Source: Deltaproteobacteria bacterium
GTDB lineage: Bacteria; Desulfobacterota; Binatia; UBA9968; JAJDTQ01
DNA length: 64,000 bases
Reading direction: 5' to 3'
NCBI GenBank assembly: GCA_028818775.1
Contig: JAPPNE010000052.1
Coordinates: forward strand, 1 to 64,000
The notes under the pieces are model-generated. The model was not told where the DNA came from. It did not search any database and saw only the letters and a program-made list of their open reading frames with translations. Shown here in pieces: positions 48,378 through 59,236 of the stretch. Every line of letters starts with the position of its first letter. Position 1 is the stretch's first letter. The position numbers were made by a program, and so were the translations under genes.

Positions 48378-50459
48378 ATGAGCAGACAGATACCACTCGA
48401 CCGGACCCGCAACATCGGGATCATGGCCCACATCGATGCCGGCAAGACCACCACGACGGAACGCGTGTTGTTCTACACCGGCATCAACTACAAGCTGGGG
48501 GAAGTGCACGACGGCACCGCGACCATGGACTGGATGGTCCAGGAGCAGGAGCGCGGGATCACCATCACGTCCGCGGCCACCACTTGTCACTGGCGCGACC
48601 ACCGGATCAACATCATCGACACCCCCGGCCACGTGGACTTCACCATCGAGGTGGAGCGTTCGTTGCGGGTGCTGGACGGAGCCATCGCGGTGTTCTGCTC
48701 GGTGGGTGGGGTGGAGCCCCAGACCGAAACCGTGTGGCGGCAGGCGGACAAGTACGGCGTCCCGCGGATCGCGTACATCAACAAGATGGACCGCGTCGGC
48801 GCCGACTATTTCCGGGTGGTGAAGATGATCGAGGACCGGCTCGGAGCCCGGCCGCTGATCATCCAGCTTCCGGTGGGAGCGGAAGACCACTTTCAGGGGG
48901 TGGTGGACCTGGTGCGGATGAAGGCCCTGCTCTGGGACAACGAGAATCTCGGCGCCAGCTACCGGGAAGCACCCATACCGGAGGAGTTGCGCGCCCAGGC
49001 GGACGACTACCGCGATCTTCTGTTGGAGACGCTGTCCGATTGCGACGAAGACATCATGACCGCCTATCTCCAGGGCGAGGAGATCTCCGAGGAGCGGCTG
49101 GTCCGGGCCATTCGCGGCGCCGGGCTGAAGCTGGACATCGTCCCGGTGCTGTGCGGCGCGGCCTTCCGCAACAAGGGGGTGCAGCCCTTGCTGGACGCGG
49201 TCATCGACTACCTCCCCTCGCCGCTGGACGTGCCGCCGATCCAGGGGACCGTTCCCGGCCGTGGCGACGAAGCCGTGCGCGAAACCTCCGACGACGCTCC
49301 GTTCGCCGCCCTGGCATTCAAGATCATGGCCGATCCGTTCGTGGGGTCGTTGACCTTCTTTCGGGTCTATTCCGGGACCCGGAGTTCCGGGGCGTTCGTC
49401 TACAATGCCTCCACCGGCCAGCGGGAGCGTCTCGGCCGCATTCTCAAGATGCACGCCAACAAGCGCGAGGAGATCGACGAGGTCTGCGCCGGGGACATCG
49501 CCGCCGCCGTCGGGCTGCGCAGCGCCAAGACCGGCGACACGCTGTGCGACGAAGCCAACCCCATCCTCCTCGAATCCATCGATTTCCCCGACCCCGTCAT
49601 CGCCATCGCCATCGAACCCAAGTCCCGCGACGACCAGGAAAAGCTGGCCACCTCCCTGCAGAAGCTGGCCAAGGAGGATCCGTCCTTCCGGGTGAGCGTC
49701 GACCAGGAGACCGGCCAGACCCTGATCTCGGGGATGGGCGAGCTGCATCTCGAAGTGATCGTCGACCGGCTGCTGCGGGAGTTCAAGGTGGACGCCAACG
49801 TGGGCAAGCCCCAGGTGGCGTACAAGGAGACGATCCGCCGCGCGGTGGAGCAGGAGGGCCGGTTCGTGCGGCAGTCGGGCGGCCGCGGGCAGTTCGGCCA
49901 CGTGTTCCTGCGCATGGAGCCCCAGCCCACGGGCAGCGGGTCCGAGTTCGTCAGTGCCATCAAGGGCGGCGTCATTCCCCAGGAGTATATCCCCGCGGTC
50001 GAGAACGGCGTCGTCCAGGCCATGAGCAACGGCGGCCTGGTGGGATATCCGGTGGTGGACGTGAAGGTCACGCTGCTCGACGGCAGCTACCACGAGGTGG
50101 ACTCTTCGGAGATGGCGTTCACCATCGCCGGCTCCATGGCGTTCAAGGAGGGGCTGCGCAAGGCCTTGCCGGTGCTGCTGGAACCGGTGATGGACGTGGA
50201 GGTGGTGGTGCCGGAGGAGTTCATGGGCGACGTGATCGGCGACATCAGCTCGCGCCGGGGAAAGGTCCTGGGAATGACCTCCAAGGGAAACTCCCAGGTG
50301 ATCGAGGCGCGCGTGCCGCTGTCGCGGATGTTCGGCTACGCGACCGATTTGCGGTCGCGGACCCAGGGCCGGGCGACCTACACGATGCAGTTCTCGCGCT
50401 ACGAGGAAGTGCCCGAAGGCGTGATGGACGACCGGGCCGGCCGGGAGGCGCGCGCCTGA
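48378..50459 (+). CDS. fusA: elongation factor G
   Basis: A 693-residue translocase GTPase. G1 [14 protein letters not shown]3 [10 protein letters not shown]4 NKMDR; domains II-V complete. The start at 48378 ([14 protein letters not shown]) is after the terminator; an earlier in-frame ATG at 48318 would place the hairpin inside the gene and has no family match. No tuf follows; rpsJ comes next. Confidence 0.96.
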   Translation: MSRQIPLDRTRNIGIMAHIDAGKTTTTERVLFYTGINYKLGEVHDGTATMDWMVQEQERGITITSAATTCHWRDHRINIIDTPGHVDFTIEVERSLRVLDGAIAVFCSVGGVEPQTETVWRQADKYGVPRIAYINKMDRVGADYFRVVKMIEDRLGARPLIIQLPVGAEDHFQGVVDLVRMKALLWDNENLGASYREAPIPEELRAQADDYRDLLLETLSDCDEDIMTAYLQGEEISEERLVRAIRGAGLKLDIVPVLCGAAFRNKGVQPLLDAVIDYLPSPLDVPPIQGTVPGRGDEAVRETSDDAPFAALAFKIMADPFVGSLTFFRVYSGTRSSGAFVYNASTGQRERLGRILKMHANKREEIDEVCAGDIAAAVGLRSAKTGDTLCDEANPILLESIDFPDPVIAIAIEPKSRDDQEKLATSLQKLAKEDPSFRVSVDQETGQTLISGMGELHLEVIVDRLLREFKVDANVGKPQVAYKETIRRAVEQEGRFVRQSGGRGQFGHVFLRMEPQPTGSGSEFVSAIKGGVIPQEYIPAVENGVVQAMSNGGLVGYPVVDVKVTLLDGSYHEVDSSEMAFTIAGSMAFKEGLRKALPVLLEPVMDVEVVVPEEFMGDVIGDISSRRGKVLGMTSKGNSQVIEARVPLSRMFGYATDLRSRTQGRATYTMQFSRYEEVPEGVMDDRAGREARA

Positions 50460-50495
50460 CGCGGCCGTGCCACGCGATGCGACAGGGGTGAGGGC

Positions 50496-50804
50496 GTGAA
50501 CGAAAAAATCCGTATTCGGCTCAAGGCCTACGACTATCGGGTCCTGGACCAGTCCGTGGGGGAGATCGTCGAGACCGTCAAGCGGACGGGCGGCCGGGTC
50601 GCCGGTCCCATCCCGCTGCCGACGCGCATCGAGAGGTTCACGGTGAACCGATCGCCGCACGTGGACAAGAAGTCACGCGAGCAGTTCGAAATGCGCACGC
50701 ACAAGCGGCTTCTCGACATCCTCGAACCCACCCAGCAGACCATCGACGCCTTGGGCAAGCTCGACCTGGCCGCGGGCGTCGACGTGGAGATCAAGCTTCA
50801 ATAG
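50496..50804 (+). CDS. rpsJ: 30S ribosomal protein S10
   Basis: 102 residues, [16 protein letters not shown] and [20 protein letters not shown]. It also binds NusB/NusG in transcription coupling. GTG start behind AGGGGTGAGGGC. First gene of the S10 operon. Confidence 0.96.
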   Translation: MNEKIRIRLKAYDYRVLDQSVGEIVETVKRTGGRVAGPIPLPTRIERFTVNRSPHVDKKSREQFEMRTHKRLLDILEPTQQTIDALGKLDLAAGVDVEIKLQ

Positions 50805-50814
50805 GGTCACGAAT

Positions 50815-51447
50815 ATGATGGGTCTCATGGGAACAAAGATCGGCATGAGCCAGGTCTTCGACGACACGGGCAACGTGATCCCCGTGACCGTGGTGGAGAC
50901 CGGCCCGTGCGTGGTGGTGCAGAAGAAGGACGTCGCCAGGGACGGATACAACGCGCTGCAGCTTGGCTTCGGCAGGCAGAAGAACCAGCGGGTGAACCGC
51001 CCTCTGCGCGGCCACATGGCCAAGGCGGAGAAGGGTTCCTTCCGGTTCCTGCGCGAGTTCCGGGTGGACGACGTCTCGGGCTACGAGGTGGGCCAGGAGC
51101 TCACGGTGACGGATCTCGCCGGGCCCGGAGACCTGGTGGACGTCACCGGCACCTCCAAGGGGCGCGGCTTCTCGGGGGTCATGAAGCGGTGGGACTTCCG
51201 CGGTGTCTCCCGCACCCACGGCACCCACGAGTATTTTCGCCACGGCGGCTCCATCGGCGCCTGCGCCTATCCCGGGAAGGTGTTCAAGGGAAAGCGGATG
51301 GCGGGGCACTGGGGCAACGAGAGGGTGTCGGTGCAGAACCTGCGGGTGGTGGGCGTGCGTCCCGAGCAGAACCTTCTCCTGGTGAAGGGCGCCGTACCCG
51401 GCGCCAACGGCGGGATGGTCCTCATCCGCCGCGCGGTCAAGGGATAG
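50815..51447 (+). CDS. rplC: 50S ribosomal protein L3
   Basis: 210 residues. MGLMGTKIGMSQVF, TGTSKGRGFSGVMKRW and YPGKVFKGKRMAGHWGNERV are diagnostic. Adjacent ATG codons at 50815 and 50818 leave the exact start open. Confidence 0.96.
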   Translation: MMGLMGTKIGMSQVFDDTGNVIPVTVVETGPCVVVQKKDVARDGYNALQLGFGRQKNQRVNRPLRGHMAKAEKGSFRFLREFRVDDVSGYEVGQELTVTDLAGPGDLVDVTGTSKGRGFSGVMKRWDFRGVSRTHGTHEYFRHGGSIGACAYPGKVFKGKRMAGHWGNERVSVQNLRVVGVRPEQNLLLVKGAVPGANGGMVLIRRAVKG

Positions 51448-51451
51448 GGGC

Positions 51452-52048
51452 ATGGAACTGCGCCGCATCGAGCCCGAGCTGCCGCAAGCCATCTTCGGCG
51501 TGCCGGTTCGCCCCCACCTGTTGCACCAGGCGGTGGTCATGCAGTTGAACAACCGGCGCGCCGGCACGGCCTCCACCAAGACCCGCGGCAAGGTGCAGGG
51601 GAGCGGCAGGAAACCCTGGCGCCAGAAGGGCTCGGGAAGAGCCCGCGCCGGCAGCGTGCGCTCGCCCATCTGGGTCGGCGGCGGCACCGTGTTCGGTCCT
51701 CTGCCGCGGGACTATTCGTACCGCATCCCGAAATCGGCACGCCGCCAGGCGCTGCTCTCGGCCCTCAGCCTGAAGTCCTCGGAAGGGAAGGTCGTGGTGG
51801 TGGAGACGCCGGACGTGCCGGAGATCAAGACCCGGCTCATGGCCGAGGCCGTGGCCGCGCTGGGGGTTGAAAACGCGCTGATCGTCATCGCGGAAAGGGA
51901 CGACCGCATCGAGTTGTCGGCGCGCAACCTGCCGCGCGTCAAGGTCTTGAGGGCGGAGGGGCTGAACGTCTACGACCTGCTCCGGTTCGAGCACCTGGTG
52001 CTGACCCGGGACGCGCTCGGGAAGATCGAAGAGAGGTTGTCGCAATGA
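51452..52048 (+). CDS. rplD: 50S ribosomal protein L4
   Basis: 198 residues. NNRRAGTASTKTRGKVQGSG and RKPWRQKGSGRARAGS form the tunnel-lining extension. In gammaproteobacteria L4 represses the S10 operon; no comparable leader is obvious upstream of rpsJ here. Overlaps rplW by 4 bp. Confidence 0.95.
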   Translation: MELRRIEPELPQAIFGVPVRPHLLHQAVVMQLNNRRAGTASTKTRGKVQGSGRKPWRQKGSGRARAGSVRSPIWVGGGTVFGPLPRDYSYRIPKSARRQALLSALSLKSSEGKVVVVETPDVPEIKTRLMAEAVAALGVENALIVIAERDDRIELSARNLPRVKVLRAEGLNVYDLLRFEHLVLTRDALGKIEERLSQ

Positions 52049-52335
52049 GAGGCGTTCGCGATGCCGTTCTCGGGCCGCTGATCTCCGAAAAGGGCTCGAT
52101 GCTGGCCGAGTCGACCAACCAGGTGATCTTCAAGGTCCGGCCGGATGCCAACAAGATCGAGATCCGGCAGCAGGTGGAGCGGCTGTTCAAGGTGACGGTG
52201 CTGGACGTGCGCACCGCGCGCTATCTGGGCAAGATGCGCCGCGTGGGCAGGAACACCGGACGGCTGCCGTTGTGGAAGAAGGCATACGTGACCCTCAAGG
52301 AGGGTGACCGCATCGACTTCTTCGGTGTCGGTTAA
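52045..52335 (+). CDS. rplW: 50S ribosomal protein L23
   Basis: 96 residues, with [16 protein letters not shown] and the loop [22 protein letters not shown]. It sits at the tunnel exit and docks trigger factor (encoded at 23879) and SRP. Confidence 0.95.
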   Translation: MRGVRDAVLGPLISEKGSMLAESTNQVIFKVRPDANKIEIRQQVERLFKVTVLDVRTARYLGKMRRVGRNTGRLPLWKKAYVTLKEGDRIDFFGVG

Positions 52336-52352
52336 GGATGGGGTCGTAGTCC

Positions 52353-53180
52353 ATGTCCATCAAGAACCACCGCCCGACTTCTCCCGGGCGCCGTTTCGCT
52401 TCCGGCTTCGGGTTCGACGAGGTCACCAAGGATGCGCCGCACAAGCCGTTGTTGCGCCCGCTCCGGGGACACGGCGGACGGAACAACACCGGCCGCATCA
52501 CCAAGGATCATCGCGGCGGCGGGCACAAGCGGCGCTACCGCTTCATCGACTTCAAGCGCGACAAGAAGGGCGTGCCGGGCCGGGTCGAGGCCATCGAGTA
52601 CGATCCGAACCGCTCGGCCCTGGTGGCGCTCATCTGCTACCTCGACGGCGAGCGGCGCTACATTCTCGCGCCCGAAAAGCTCAGGGTCGGCGGCCGGATC
52701 ATCGCCGGAGACCAGGACATCGACATTCAGCCGGGCAACTCCCTGCCGCTGAAGAACATCCCCACCGGCACCCTGGTGCACAACGTGGAGCTCAAGGCCG
52801 GCAAGGGCGGACAGATCGTGCGCAGCGCGGGAGCCTCCGCCCAGGTGATGGCCAAGGAGGGCTCCTACACGCTGCTCAAGCTCCCGTCCGGGGAGCTGCG
52901 CAACGTCCGCTCCGAGTGCCGCGCCACCGTGGGCGAGGTGGGCAACAGCGAGTTCGAGAACATCACCTACGGCAAGGCGGGCCGCTCGCGCTGGCTGGGA
53001 CGCCGGCCGGTGACCCGGGGCATCGCCAAGAACCCCGTGGACCATCCCCACGGCGGCGGCGAGGGCCAGTCCAAGGGCAACCATCCCCAGACTCCCTGGG
53101 GCAAGCCCACCAAGGGTTACCGGACCCGCGGCGTCAAGCCCTCGGACAAGTACATCGTGAAGCGCAGAAAGGGACAGTAG
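52353..53180 (+). CDS. rplB: 50S ribosomal protein L2
   Basis: A 275-residue protein near the peptidyl-transferase centre. [19 protein letters not shown] and the conserved histidine segment [12 protein letters not shown] are present. Confidence 0.97.
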   Translation: MSIKNHRPTSPGRRFASGFGFDEVTKDAPHKPLLRPLRGHGGRNNTGRITKDHRGGGHKRRYRFIDFKRDKKGVPGRVEAIEYDPNRSALVALICYLDGERRYILAPEKLRVGGRIIAGDQDIDIQPGNSLPLKNIPTGTLVHNVELKAGKGGQIVRSAGASAQVMAKEGSYTLLKLPSGELRNVRSECRATVGEVGNSEFENITYGKAGRSRWLGRRPVTRGIAKNPVDHPHGGGEGQSKGNHPQTPWGKPTKGYRTRGVKPSDKYIVKRRKGQ

Positions 53181-53182
53181 GC

Positions 53183-53473
53183 ATGGCGCGTTCGATCAAG
53201 AAGGGTCCTTTCGTGGACGACCACCTGATGCGCAAGATCGAGGAGATGAACCGCGCCCAGGCGCGCCGGGTGGTCAAGACGTGGTCGCGGCGCTCCACCA
53301 TCACCCCGGACATGATCGGCCACACCATCGCGGTCCACAACGGGCGCAAGTTTCTCCCGGTGTTCGTGACCGAGGACATGGTCGGCCACAAGCTCGGAGA
53401 GTTCTCGCCCACGCGCACGTTTCACAGTCACGCAGGCGACCGCCGGGGCGACGCCAGGGGCGTGAGGAGATAG
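53183..53473 (+). CDS. rpsS: 30S ribosomal protein S19
   Basis: 96 residues, [15 protein letters not shown] and [20 protein letters not shown]. It starts 2 bp after rplB. Confidence 0.96.
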   Translation: MARSIKKGPFVDDHLMRKIEEMNRAQARRVVKTWSRRSTITPDMIGHTIAVHNGRKFLPVFVTEDMVGHKLGEFSPTRTFHSHAGDRRGDARGVRR

Positions 53474-53476
53474 GCG

Positions 53477-53812
53477 ATGGAGGCGCGCGCTGTCACGAAG
53501 TTCGCCCGGGTCTCGCCCCGCAAGATGCGGCTGGTGGTGGACCAGGTTCGCGGCCGGTCCGTCGAGGACGCGCTGACGATCCTCAAGTTCGTGCCCAAGG
53601 GCTGCGCCGGCATCGTCGCCAAGACCCTGCGTTCCGCGGTGGCCAACGCCGAGAACACGCAGAGCGTCGACGTCGACCTCTTGTACGTCAAGACCGCCGA
53701 AGTCGGACAGGGGGGTATGTGGAAACGCTTCATGCCGCGCGGAATGGGCCGCGCCAACCGGATTCGCAAGCGCCTGAGCCATTTGACCGTCGTGGTGGAT
53801 GAAAGGGTCTGA
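53477..53812 (+). CDS. rplV: 50S ribosomal protein L22
   Basis: 111 residues. [20 protein letters not shown] and the tunnel hairpin before [35 protein letters not shown] is the extended loop. Confidence 0.95.
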   Translation: MEARAVTKFARVSPRKMRLVVDQVRGRSVEDALTILKFVPKGCAGIVAKTLRSAVANAENTQSVDVDLLYVKTAEVGQGGMWKRFMPRGMGRANRIRKRLSHLTVVVDERV

Positions 53813-53814
53813 GG

Positions 53815-54477
53815 ATGGGACAGAAAACGCACCCCAAGGTCTTCCGCATGCGTGTGATCGAGTCGTGGGACTCGAAGTGGTACGCCGGACACGACTACCC
53901 CGAGCTGCTGCACGAGGACCTCAAGATCAAGCAGTTTCTCAAGGGACGGCTGCACCACGCGGGCATCTCGAAGATCGAGATCGAGCGCGCCACCAACAAG
54001 GCCAAGATCAACATCCACACGGCGCGTCCGGGCATCGTCATCGGCAAGAAGGGCGCGGAGATCGAGAAGCTCAAGGAAGAGCTGGCCAAGCTCTCGCCGC
54101 GGGAGGTGTTCATCAACATCCACGAGGTGCGCCGGCCCGATCTCGACGCGCAGTTGGTGGCGGAGAACGTCGCGCTGCAGCTTGAGCGCCGCGTGGCGTT
54201 CCGGCGCGCCATGAAGGAGAGCGTTTCGCGCGCCTTGCGCATGGGCGCGCAAGGGATCCGCATCCAGTGCGGCGGCCGCCTGGGCGGACAGGAGATCGCG
54301 CGCACGGAATGGTACCGGGAAGGGCGCGTGCCGCTGCATACCCTGCGCGCCGACGTGAGTTACGGCCTGGCCGAGGCGAAGACCACCTATGGAGTCATCG
54401 GCGTCAAGGCGTGGATCTTCCGGGGCGAGATCCTGACGAAGCAGGAAGAGCAGCAGAAGGCATCCCTGGGATTATAG
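53815..54477 (+). CDS. rpsC: 30S ribosomal protein S3
   Basis: A 220-residue mRNA-entry protein. [14 protein letters not shown], the KH motif [15 protein letters not shown] and [27 protein letters not shown] are diagnostic. Confidence 0.96.
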   Translation: MGQKTHPKVFRMRVIESWDSKWYAGHDYPELLHEDLKIKQFLKGRLHHAGISKIEIERATNKAKINIHTARPGIVIGKKGAEIEKLKEELAKLSPREVFINIHEVRRPDLDAQLVAENVALQLERRVAFRRAMKESVSRALRMGAQGIRIQCGGRLGGQEIARTEWYREGRVPLHTLRADVSYGLAEAKTTYGVIGVKAWIFRGEILTKQEEQQKASLGL

Positions 54478-54489
54478 GGGCGTGAAATC

Positions 54490-54894
54490 ATGCTTGAGCC
54501 GAAGAAGGTCAAATACCGGAAGATACAGAAGGGGCGCAGGGGCGGATCCGCCGGGCGCGGGTCGGAGCTGTCCTTCGGCGACTACGGCCTGAAATCCGTC
54601 GACCGTGGTTACGTCACGGCGCGCCAGATCGAGGCCGCGCGAATCGCGCTGACCCGCTACCTGAAGCGGCACGGCAAGGTGTGGATCCGGGTGTTCCCGG
54701 ACAAGCCCATCACCAAGAAACCCGCCGAGGTGCGCATGGGCAAGGGCAAGGGCCCGCTGCATGCGTGGGTGGCCGTGGTCAAGCCAGGGAAACTCTTGTT
54801 CGAGATGGAAGGGGTTCAGCGGGACGACGCCAGGGAAGCGTTCCGCCTGGCCTCGCGCAAGCTCGGCCTGGCCACCGCGTTCGTGGAACGTTGA
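54490..54894 (+). CDS. rplP: 50S ribosomal protein L16
   Basis: 134 residues. [28 protein letters not shown] and [19 protein letters not shown]. It organises the A site with 23S rRNA. Confidence 0.96.
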   Translation: MLEPKKVKYRKIQKGRRGGSAGRGSELSFGDYGLKSVDRGYVTARQIEAARIALTRYLKRHGKVWIRVFPDKPITKKPAEVRMGKGKGPLHAWVAVVKPGKLLFEMEGVQRDDAREAFRLASRKLGLATAFVER

Positions 54895-54912
54895 GCTTGG
54901 GAGAGAAAGTCA

Positions 54913-55143
54913 ATGGACGCCAAGGCAATGCGGGACATGGGTCTCGACGAGTTGCAGCAGAAGCGCGCGGAGTTCAAGGACGAGATCTTTCACCTGACCT
55001 TGCGGCGCGCCACGGGGCAGTTGGAGAGCCCCATGAAGCTGCGCCAGTCGCGCCGCGACTTGGCGCGCCTGGAGACGATCATCGGAGAGCTCCGGCGGGC
55101 CGCGGAGCGGAAAGCCGCGGCGCAGAAAGACGATCATGAGTGA
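54913..55143 (+). CDS. rpmC: 50S ribosomal protein L29
   Basis: 76 residues of helical hairpin: MRDMGLDELQQKRAEFKDEIFHLTL and LRQSRRDLARLETII. It overlaps rpsQ by 8 bp. Confidence 0.93.
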   Translation: MDAKAMRDMGLDELQQKRAEFKDEIFHLTLRRATGQLESPMKLRQSRRDLARLETIIGELRRAAERKAAAQKDDHE

Positions 55144-55411
55144 GCGTGGTGTCACCAAGCAGCGTGAGGGCGTCGTCAGAACGGACCGCATGGCCAAGAC
55201 CGTGGTGGTGGAGCTGGAGCGGATCGTCCTGCATGCGCGGTACAAGAAATACCTCCGGCGCCGGACCCGGGTGAAGGCCCACGACGAGCGCGACGAGTGC
55301 CGGGTGGGCGATCGGGTCCTGATCACCGAGTGCCGGCCCCTCAGCCGCGAGAAGCGCTGGCGCGTGAGCCGGGTCCTGAACCGTGCGGTGACGGGCGCGG
55401 CGGCGGACTGA
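55136..55411 (+). CDS. rpsQ: 30S ribosomal protein S17
   Basis: A 91-residue OB-fold protein. [33 protein letters not shown] and [20 protein letters not shown] match S17. Confidence 0.95.
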   Translation: MSERGVTKQREGVVRTDRMAKTVVVELERIVLHARYKKYLRRRTRVKAHDERDECRVGDRVLITECRPLSREKRWRVSRVLNRAVTGAAAD

Positions 55412-55434
55412 CACAAAACACAGAGGTCGAGGCG

Positions 55435-55803
55435 ATGATACAAGTGGGGACGGTGCTGGACGTGGCGGACAACTCGGGCGCCCGGCGGGTACAGTGCATC
55501 AAGGTGCTCGGCGGGACAAGGCGGAAGTACGCCTCCGTCGGGGATGTCATCGTCGTGTCCGTCAAGGAGGCGATGCCCAATTCCAAGGTGCCCAAGGGCC
55601 ACGTGGCCAGAGCGGTGGTGGTGCGGACCGCGAAGGAGCTCAGCCGCGTGGACGGCTCCTACATTCGCTTCGACAACAACTCGGCGGTCCTGATCGACAA
55701 CCAGAAGGAGCCGGTGGGCACGCGCATCTTCGGTCCGGTTGCACGGGAGCTGCGCGCGAAACGCTTCATGAAGATCGTCTCGCTGGCCCCGGAGGTCTTG
55801 TAG
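55435..55803 (+). CDS. rplN: 50S ribosomal protein L14
   Basis: 122 residues. [27 protein letters not shown] and [18 protein letters not shown] at 55435 fits the family N terminus exactly. Confidence 0.97.
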   Translation: MIQVGTVLDVADNSGARRVQCIKVLGGTRRKYASVGDVIVVSVKEAMPNSKVPKGHVARAVVVRTAKELSRVDGSYIRFDNNSAVLIDNQKEPVGTRIFGPVARELRAKRFMKIVSLAPEVL

Positions 55804-55805
55804 CG

Positions 55806-56123
55806 ATGAGCCTGTTCGTCCGCAAAGATGACACCGTGATGGTGGTGACCGGCAGGGAGCGGGGGAAGACCGGCAAGGTCATCAAGGTGCTGCCGAAGAA
55901 GAGCCGCGTGTTCATCGAACGGGTGAATCTCGTCAAGCGGCACACCAAGCCGCGCAGTGCCCAGCAGCCCGGCGGAATCGTCGAGAAGGAAGCCTCGATC
56001 CACGTCTCCAACGTCATGCTCATGTGCGACCCGTGCAACGCCCCGGTGCGCGTGGGCTACAAGTTCCTGGAGGATGGAGAGAAAGTGCGCATCTGCCGGC
56101 GTTGCGGCCAGGGGCTCGGCTAG
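55806..56123 (+). CDS. rplX: 50S ribosomal protein L24
   Basis: A 105-residue KOW protein, [24 protein letters not shown]. Four cysteines (CDPC, CRRC) near the C terminus form a zinc-ribbon-like pair seen in some L24 proteins. Confidence 0.95.
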   Translation: MSLFVRKDDTVMVVTGRERGKTGKVIKVLPKKSRVFIERVNLVKRHTKPRSAQQPGGIVEKEASIHVSNVMLMCDPCNAPVRVGYKFLEDGEKVRICRRCGQGLG

Positions 56124-56145
56124 ACGGCCCGCAGTTTGGGATTCA

Positions 56146-56709
56146 ATGATGGTAAGGCTGGAACAGAAATACCACGAGGAGATCGTGCCCGCGATGATGG
56201 CGGACTTCGCCTATCGCAACAGGCACCAGGTGCCGCGGCTCAAGAACGTGTCCATCAACGTGTGCGTCGGCGAGGCCGTGCAGAACGCCAAGCTGCTGGA
56301 TGCCGCGGTGGCGGAGCTGGGCGCCATCAGCGGTCAGCGGCCGGTGGTGACTCGGGCGCGGAAGGACATCTCGAACTTCAAGCTGCGCCGCGGCAATCCC
56401 ATCGGGTGCATGGTCACGCTGCGGCGCACGCGCATGTACGAGTTCCTGGACCGGCTCATACAGGTGGCGCTTCCCCAGGTCAGGGACTTCAAGGGGCTCT
56501 CGGACCGCTCGTTCGACGGTTGCGGCAACTATTCGCTGGGCATCCGGGAGCAGATCATCTTTCCGGAGGTGAGGCCGGATTCGGTGGAACGGCTCCACGG
56601 GCTGACGGTGTCCATCGTGACGACCGCGGCGACGGACGAGGAGGGGAGAGCGTTGCTGCGCCGTCTCGGAATGCCGTTCGCCGCGGATGGGAGTAGGACC
56701 AGTGGCTAA
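56146..56709 (+). CDS. rplE: 50S ribosomal protein L5
   Basis: A 187-residue central-protuberance protein. [41 protein letters not shown] and [17 protein letters not shown] are diagnostic. ATG codons at 56146 and 56149 are both possible. The last 8 bp overlap rpsN. Confidence 0.96.
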   Translation: MMVRLEQKYHEEIVPAMMADFAYRNRHQVPRLKNVSINVCVGEAVQNAKLLDAAVAELGAISGQRPVVTRARKDISNFKLRRGNPIGCMVTLRRTRMYEFLDRLIQVALPQVRDFKGLSDRSFDGCGNYSLGIREQIIFPEVRPDSVERLHGLTVSIVTTAATDEEGRALLRRLGMPFAADGSRTSG

Positions 56710-56887
56710 GAAGTGTCTGCGCATCAAGGCGGCCAGGACCCCCAAGTTCAAGGTCCGCCAGTACAATCGCTGCCCCCTGTGCGGCAGGGCCCGGGCGTTT
56801 TACCGGCGGTTCCGCATGTGCAGGGTCTGCCTCAGGCTGTACGCGCGCCGGGGCGAGATCCCCGGGGTGATCAAGGCAAGCTGGTAG
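56702..56887 (+). CDS. rpsN: 30S ribosomal protein S14, type Z
   Basis: A 61-residue short zinc form, with [23 protein letters not shown] giving two CxxC pairs. The GTG start overlaps the end of rplE. Confidence 0.94.
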   Translation: MAKKCLRIKAARTPKFKVRQYNRCPLCGRARAFYRRFRMCRVCLRLYARRGEIPGVIKASW

Positions 56888-56902
56888 GAGGGGTTGCCGC
56901 GC

Positions 56903-57307
56903 ATGAGTATGACCGATCCCATAGCCGATTTGCTGACGCGGATGCGCAACGCCGGGATGGCGAAGCACGAAACCGTGGACGTTCCATGGTCGCGCCTCAA
57001 GGAAAACATCATGAAGGTGCTGGTGGAGGAGGGGTACGTGCGCCAGATCCGGCGCATCCAGGTGGACGGGCAGGTGCAGGACACGCTGCGCATCCACCTC
57101 AAGTACGACAGGGATCATCAGCCGGTGATGAGCCACCTGAAGCGGGTAAGCCGCCCGGGACGGCGGGTCTATCTCGGCTACAAGGACATCCAGCCGTTGC
57201 ACAGAGGGCTCGGCACGCATGTCCTGTCCACGCCCAAGGGGATCATCGTGGATCGGGAGGCCGTGAAGGCCAAGGTCGGCGGCGAGTTGCTCTGCTCGAT
57301 AAGCTAG
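56903..57307 (+). CDS. rpsH: 30S ribosomal protein S8
   Basis: 134 residues, MTDPIADLLTRMRNA and GLGTHVLSTPKGIIVDREA. The ATG at 56903 is preferred to TTG 56894, which abuts the ribosome site AGGAGGGG. In E. coli S8 is the spc-operon repressor. Confidence 0.95.
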   Translation: MSMTDPIADLLTRMRNAGMAKHETVDVPWSRLKENIMKVLVEEGYVRQIRRIQVDGQVQDTLRIHLKYDRDHQPVMSHLKRVSRPGRRVYLGYKDIQPLHRGLGTHVLSTPKGIIVDREAVKAKVGGELLCSIS

Positions 57308-57335
57308 CGGGCCCCGCTCCTGGAGAGGTTGTCTC

Positions 57336-57881
57336 GTGTCTCGTGTAGGAAAACTGCCGATAGTCGTGCCCGGAACCGTCAAGGTTGTCATGGAAGGCGC
57401 GGAAATTCGGGTGCAGGGCCCCAAGGGGACGCTGGCGCACCGCATTCCGCAAGGCATCGAGGTCAACCTGGACGGCGACAGGCTCGAGGTGAGCCGGAAG
57501 GCGGAGACCAAGGCCGTGAGGTCTCTCCACGGGTTGACGCGAAAGTTGCTCGCCAACATGGTCCAGGGCGTGAGCGAGGGCTTCAGGAAGGTGCTCGAGA
57601 TCAACGGCGTCGGCTACCGGGCCGAGCTCAAGGACAAGTCGCTGCACCTGACACTGGGGTTCTCCCATCCCATCGAGTACCGCCTGCCGGAGGACGTGAG
57701 CGCCTCGGTGGAACGCCAGACGGTGATAACCCTCGAGAGCCACGACAAGCAGGTGCTGGGCCAGGTGGCCGCCGAGGTGCGGCGTTTCCGGCCTCCCGAG
57801 CCCTACAAGGGCAAGGGGATCCGTTATCAGGGCGAGATGGTCATGAGGAAGGCCGGCAAGGCCATGGGCGGTTCCGGATGA
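57336..57881 (+). CDS. rplF: 50S ribosomal protein L6
   Basis: 181 residues, [34 protein letters not shown] and [19 protein letters not shown] start behind GGAGAGG. Confidence 0.96.
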   Translation: MSRVGKLPIVVPGTVKVVMEGAEIRVQGPKGTLAHRIPQGIEVNLDGDRLEVSRKAETKAVRSLHGLTRKLLANMVQGVSEGFRKVLEINGVGYRAELKDKSLHLTLGFSHPIEYRLPEDVSASVERQTVITLESHDKQVLGQVAAEVRRFRPPEPYKGKGIRYQGEMVMRKAGKAMGGSG

Positions 57882-57903
57882 GCCGGCGGGATCGGGTGAA
57901 CGC

Positions 57904-58269
57904 ATGCCGATGACAAGCAAGAAGGTTCTGGATCGCAAGCGGCGGCAGCACAGCGTGCGCAAGCGCATCAAGGGCAGCGACGCACGCCCCCGGCTTTGCG
58001 TGTTTCGCAGCTCCAAGCATATCTACGCGCAGATCATCTCCGACGAGCGCGGCGTGACGCTGGCGAGCGCGTCGACCTTGTCGGGGGAGGCCCCCGGAGC
58101 CGACGAGGCCAAGGGCGTGGAGGCGGCCAAGCAGGTGGGACGCAGGATCGCGGAGTTGTGTGAAGCGCGCCAGATCAAAGAGGTGATCTTCGATCGCAAC
58201 GGGTTTCTTTTTCACGGTCGGGTGAAGGCATTGGCGGAAGCCGCGCGCGAGGCCGGCCTTTCCTTCTGA
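57904..58269 (+). CDS. rplR: 50S ribosomal protein L18
   Basis: A 121-residue 5S rRNA-binding protein. [26 protein letters not shown] and [26 protein letters not shown]. Confidence 0.96.
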   Translation: MPMTSKKVLDRKRRQHSVRKRIKGSDARPRLCVFRSSKHIYAQIISDERGVTLASASTLSGEAPGADEAKGVEAAKQVGRRIAELCEARQIKEVIFDRNGFLFHGRVKALAEAAREAGLSF

Positions 58270-58282
58270 TTCGGGGGTTGCT

Positions 58283-58780
58283 TTGGAACGAGTCGATGCG
58301 CAGGGCCTGGAGCTCAAGGAGAAGGTCATCCACATCAGCCGCGTGGCCAAGGTGGTCAAGGGCGGGCGGCGCTTCAGCTTCAACGCGCTGGTGGTGGTAG
58401 GCGACGAAGCCTCGGTGGTCGGATACGGACTGGGCAAGGCCAACGAGGTGCCCGAGGCGATACGCAAGGGTGTCGAGCACGCGAAGAAGACGCTGCTGCG
58501 GGTGCCCCTGGTGGACGACAGCATCCCGTACGAGGTCACGGGCCGTTACGGCGCCGGGCACGTGCTGCTCAAGCCCGCCGCTCCGGGAACCGGAGTCATC
58601 GCCGGCGCCGGCGTGCGCGCGGTGGTGGAGGCGGCGGGAATCCCCAACGTCCTGAGCAAGTGCATCGGTTCCAACAACCCGCACAACCTGGTGAAGGCGA
58701 CGTTCGAAGCCCTGAAGAGCCTCAAGTCTCCGGAACAGGTGTCCGACTTGCGCGGCAAGACGCTGGCCGAGATTCGGTAA
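58283..58780 (+). CDS. rpsE: 30S ribosomal protein S5
   Basis: 165 residues. [26 protein letters not shown] and [16 protein letters not shown]. The TTG start reproduces the family's usual MER N terminus. rpmD (L30), which normally follows, is missing: rplO begins 12 bp later. Confidence 0.95.
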   Translation: MERVDAQGLELKEKVIHISRVAKVVKGGRRFSFNALVVVGDEASVVGYGLGKANEVPEAIRKGVEHAKKTLLRVPLVDDSIPYEVTGRYGAGHVLLKPAAPGTGVIAGAGVRAVVEAAGIPNVLSKCIGSNNPHNLVKATFEALKSLKSPEQVSDLRGKTLAEIR

Positions 58781-58792
58781 GAGGAAAGGTTC

Positions 58793-59236
58793 ATGGATTT
58801 GAGTGAATTGCGCCCCGCGAAGGGGACGAAACACGCCAAGAAGCGCGTGGGCCGGGGCGAAGCGTCCGGGACCGGCAAGACCAGCGGCCGCGGGCACAAG
58901 GGCCAGGGGTCCCGCTCCGGCGGGGGCGTGAGGCCCGGGTTCGAGGGCGGTCAGATGCCGCTGACCCGGCGCGTGCCCAAGCGCGGTTTCCACAACCTGT
59001 TCCGGACGGAATACACGCCAGTGAACCTCGACGGGCTCGGCGACTTCGAGGCCGGGGCGGAGGTCTCCCCCGAGACTCTCCGGGAGAAGGGGTTGCTCAA
59101 GCGCGGCCTGGTGAAGATCCTGGGCCGCGGCGATATCGACAGGCCGCTGACCGTCAAGGCGCACGGCTTCTCGCAGAGCGCGAGGCGGAAGATCGAAGCC
59201 GCGGGCGGCTCGGTCGAAGTTCTTTCTCATGCTTGA
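58793..59236 (+). CDS. rplO: 50S ribosomal protein L15
   Basis: 147 residues, with the Gly/Arg-rich N-terminal arm [35 protein letters not shown]. It overlaps secY by 8 bp. Confidence 0.96.
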   Translation: MDLSELRPAKGTKHAKKRVGRGEASGTGKTSGRGHKGQGSRSGGGVRPGFEGGQMPLTRRVPKRGFHNLFRTEYTPVNLDGLGDFEAGAEVSPETLREKGLLKRGLVKILGRGDIDRPLTVKAHGFSQSARRKIEAAGGSVEVLSHA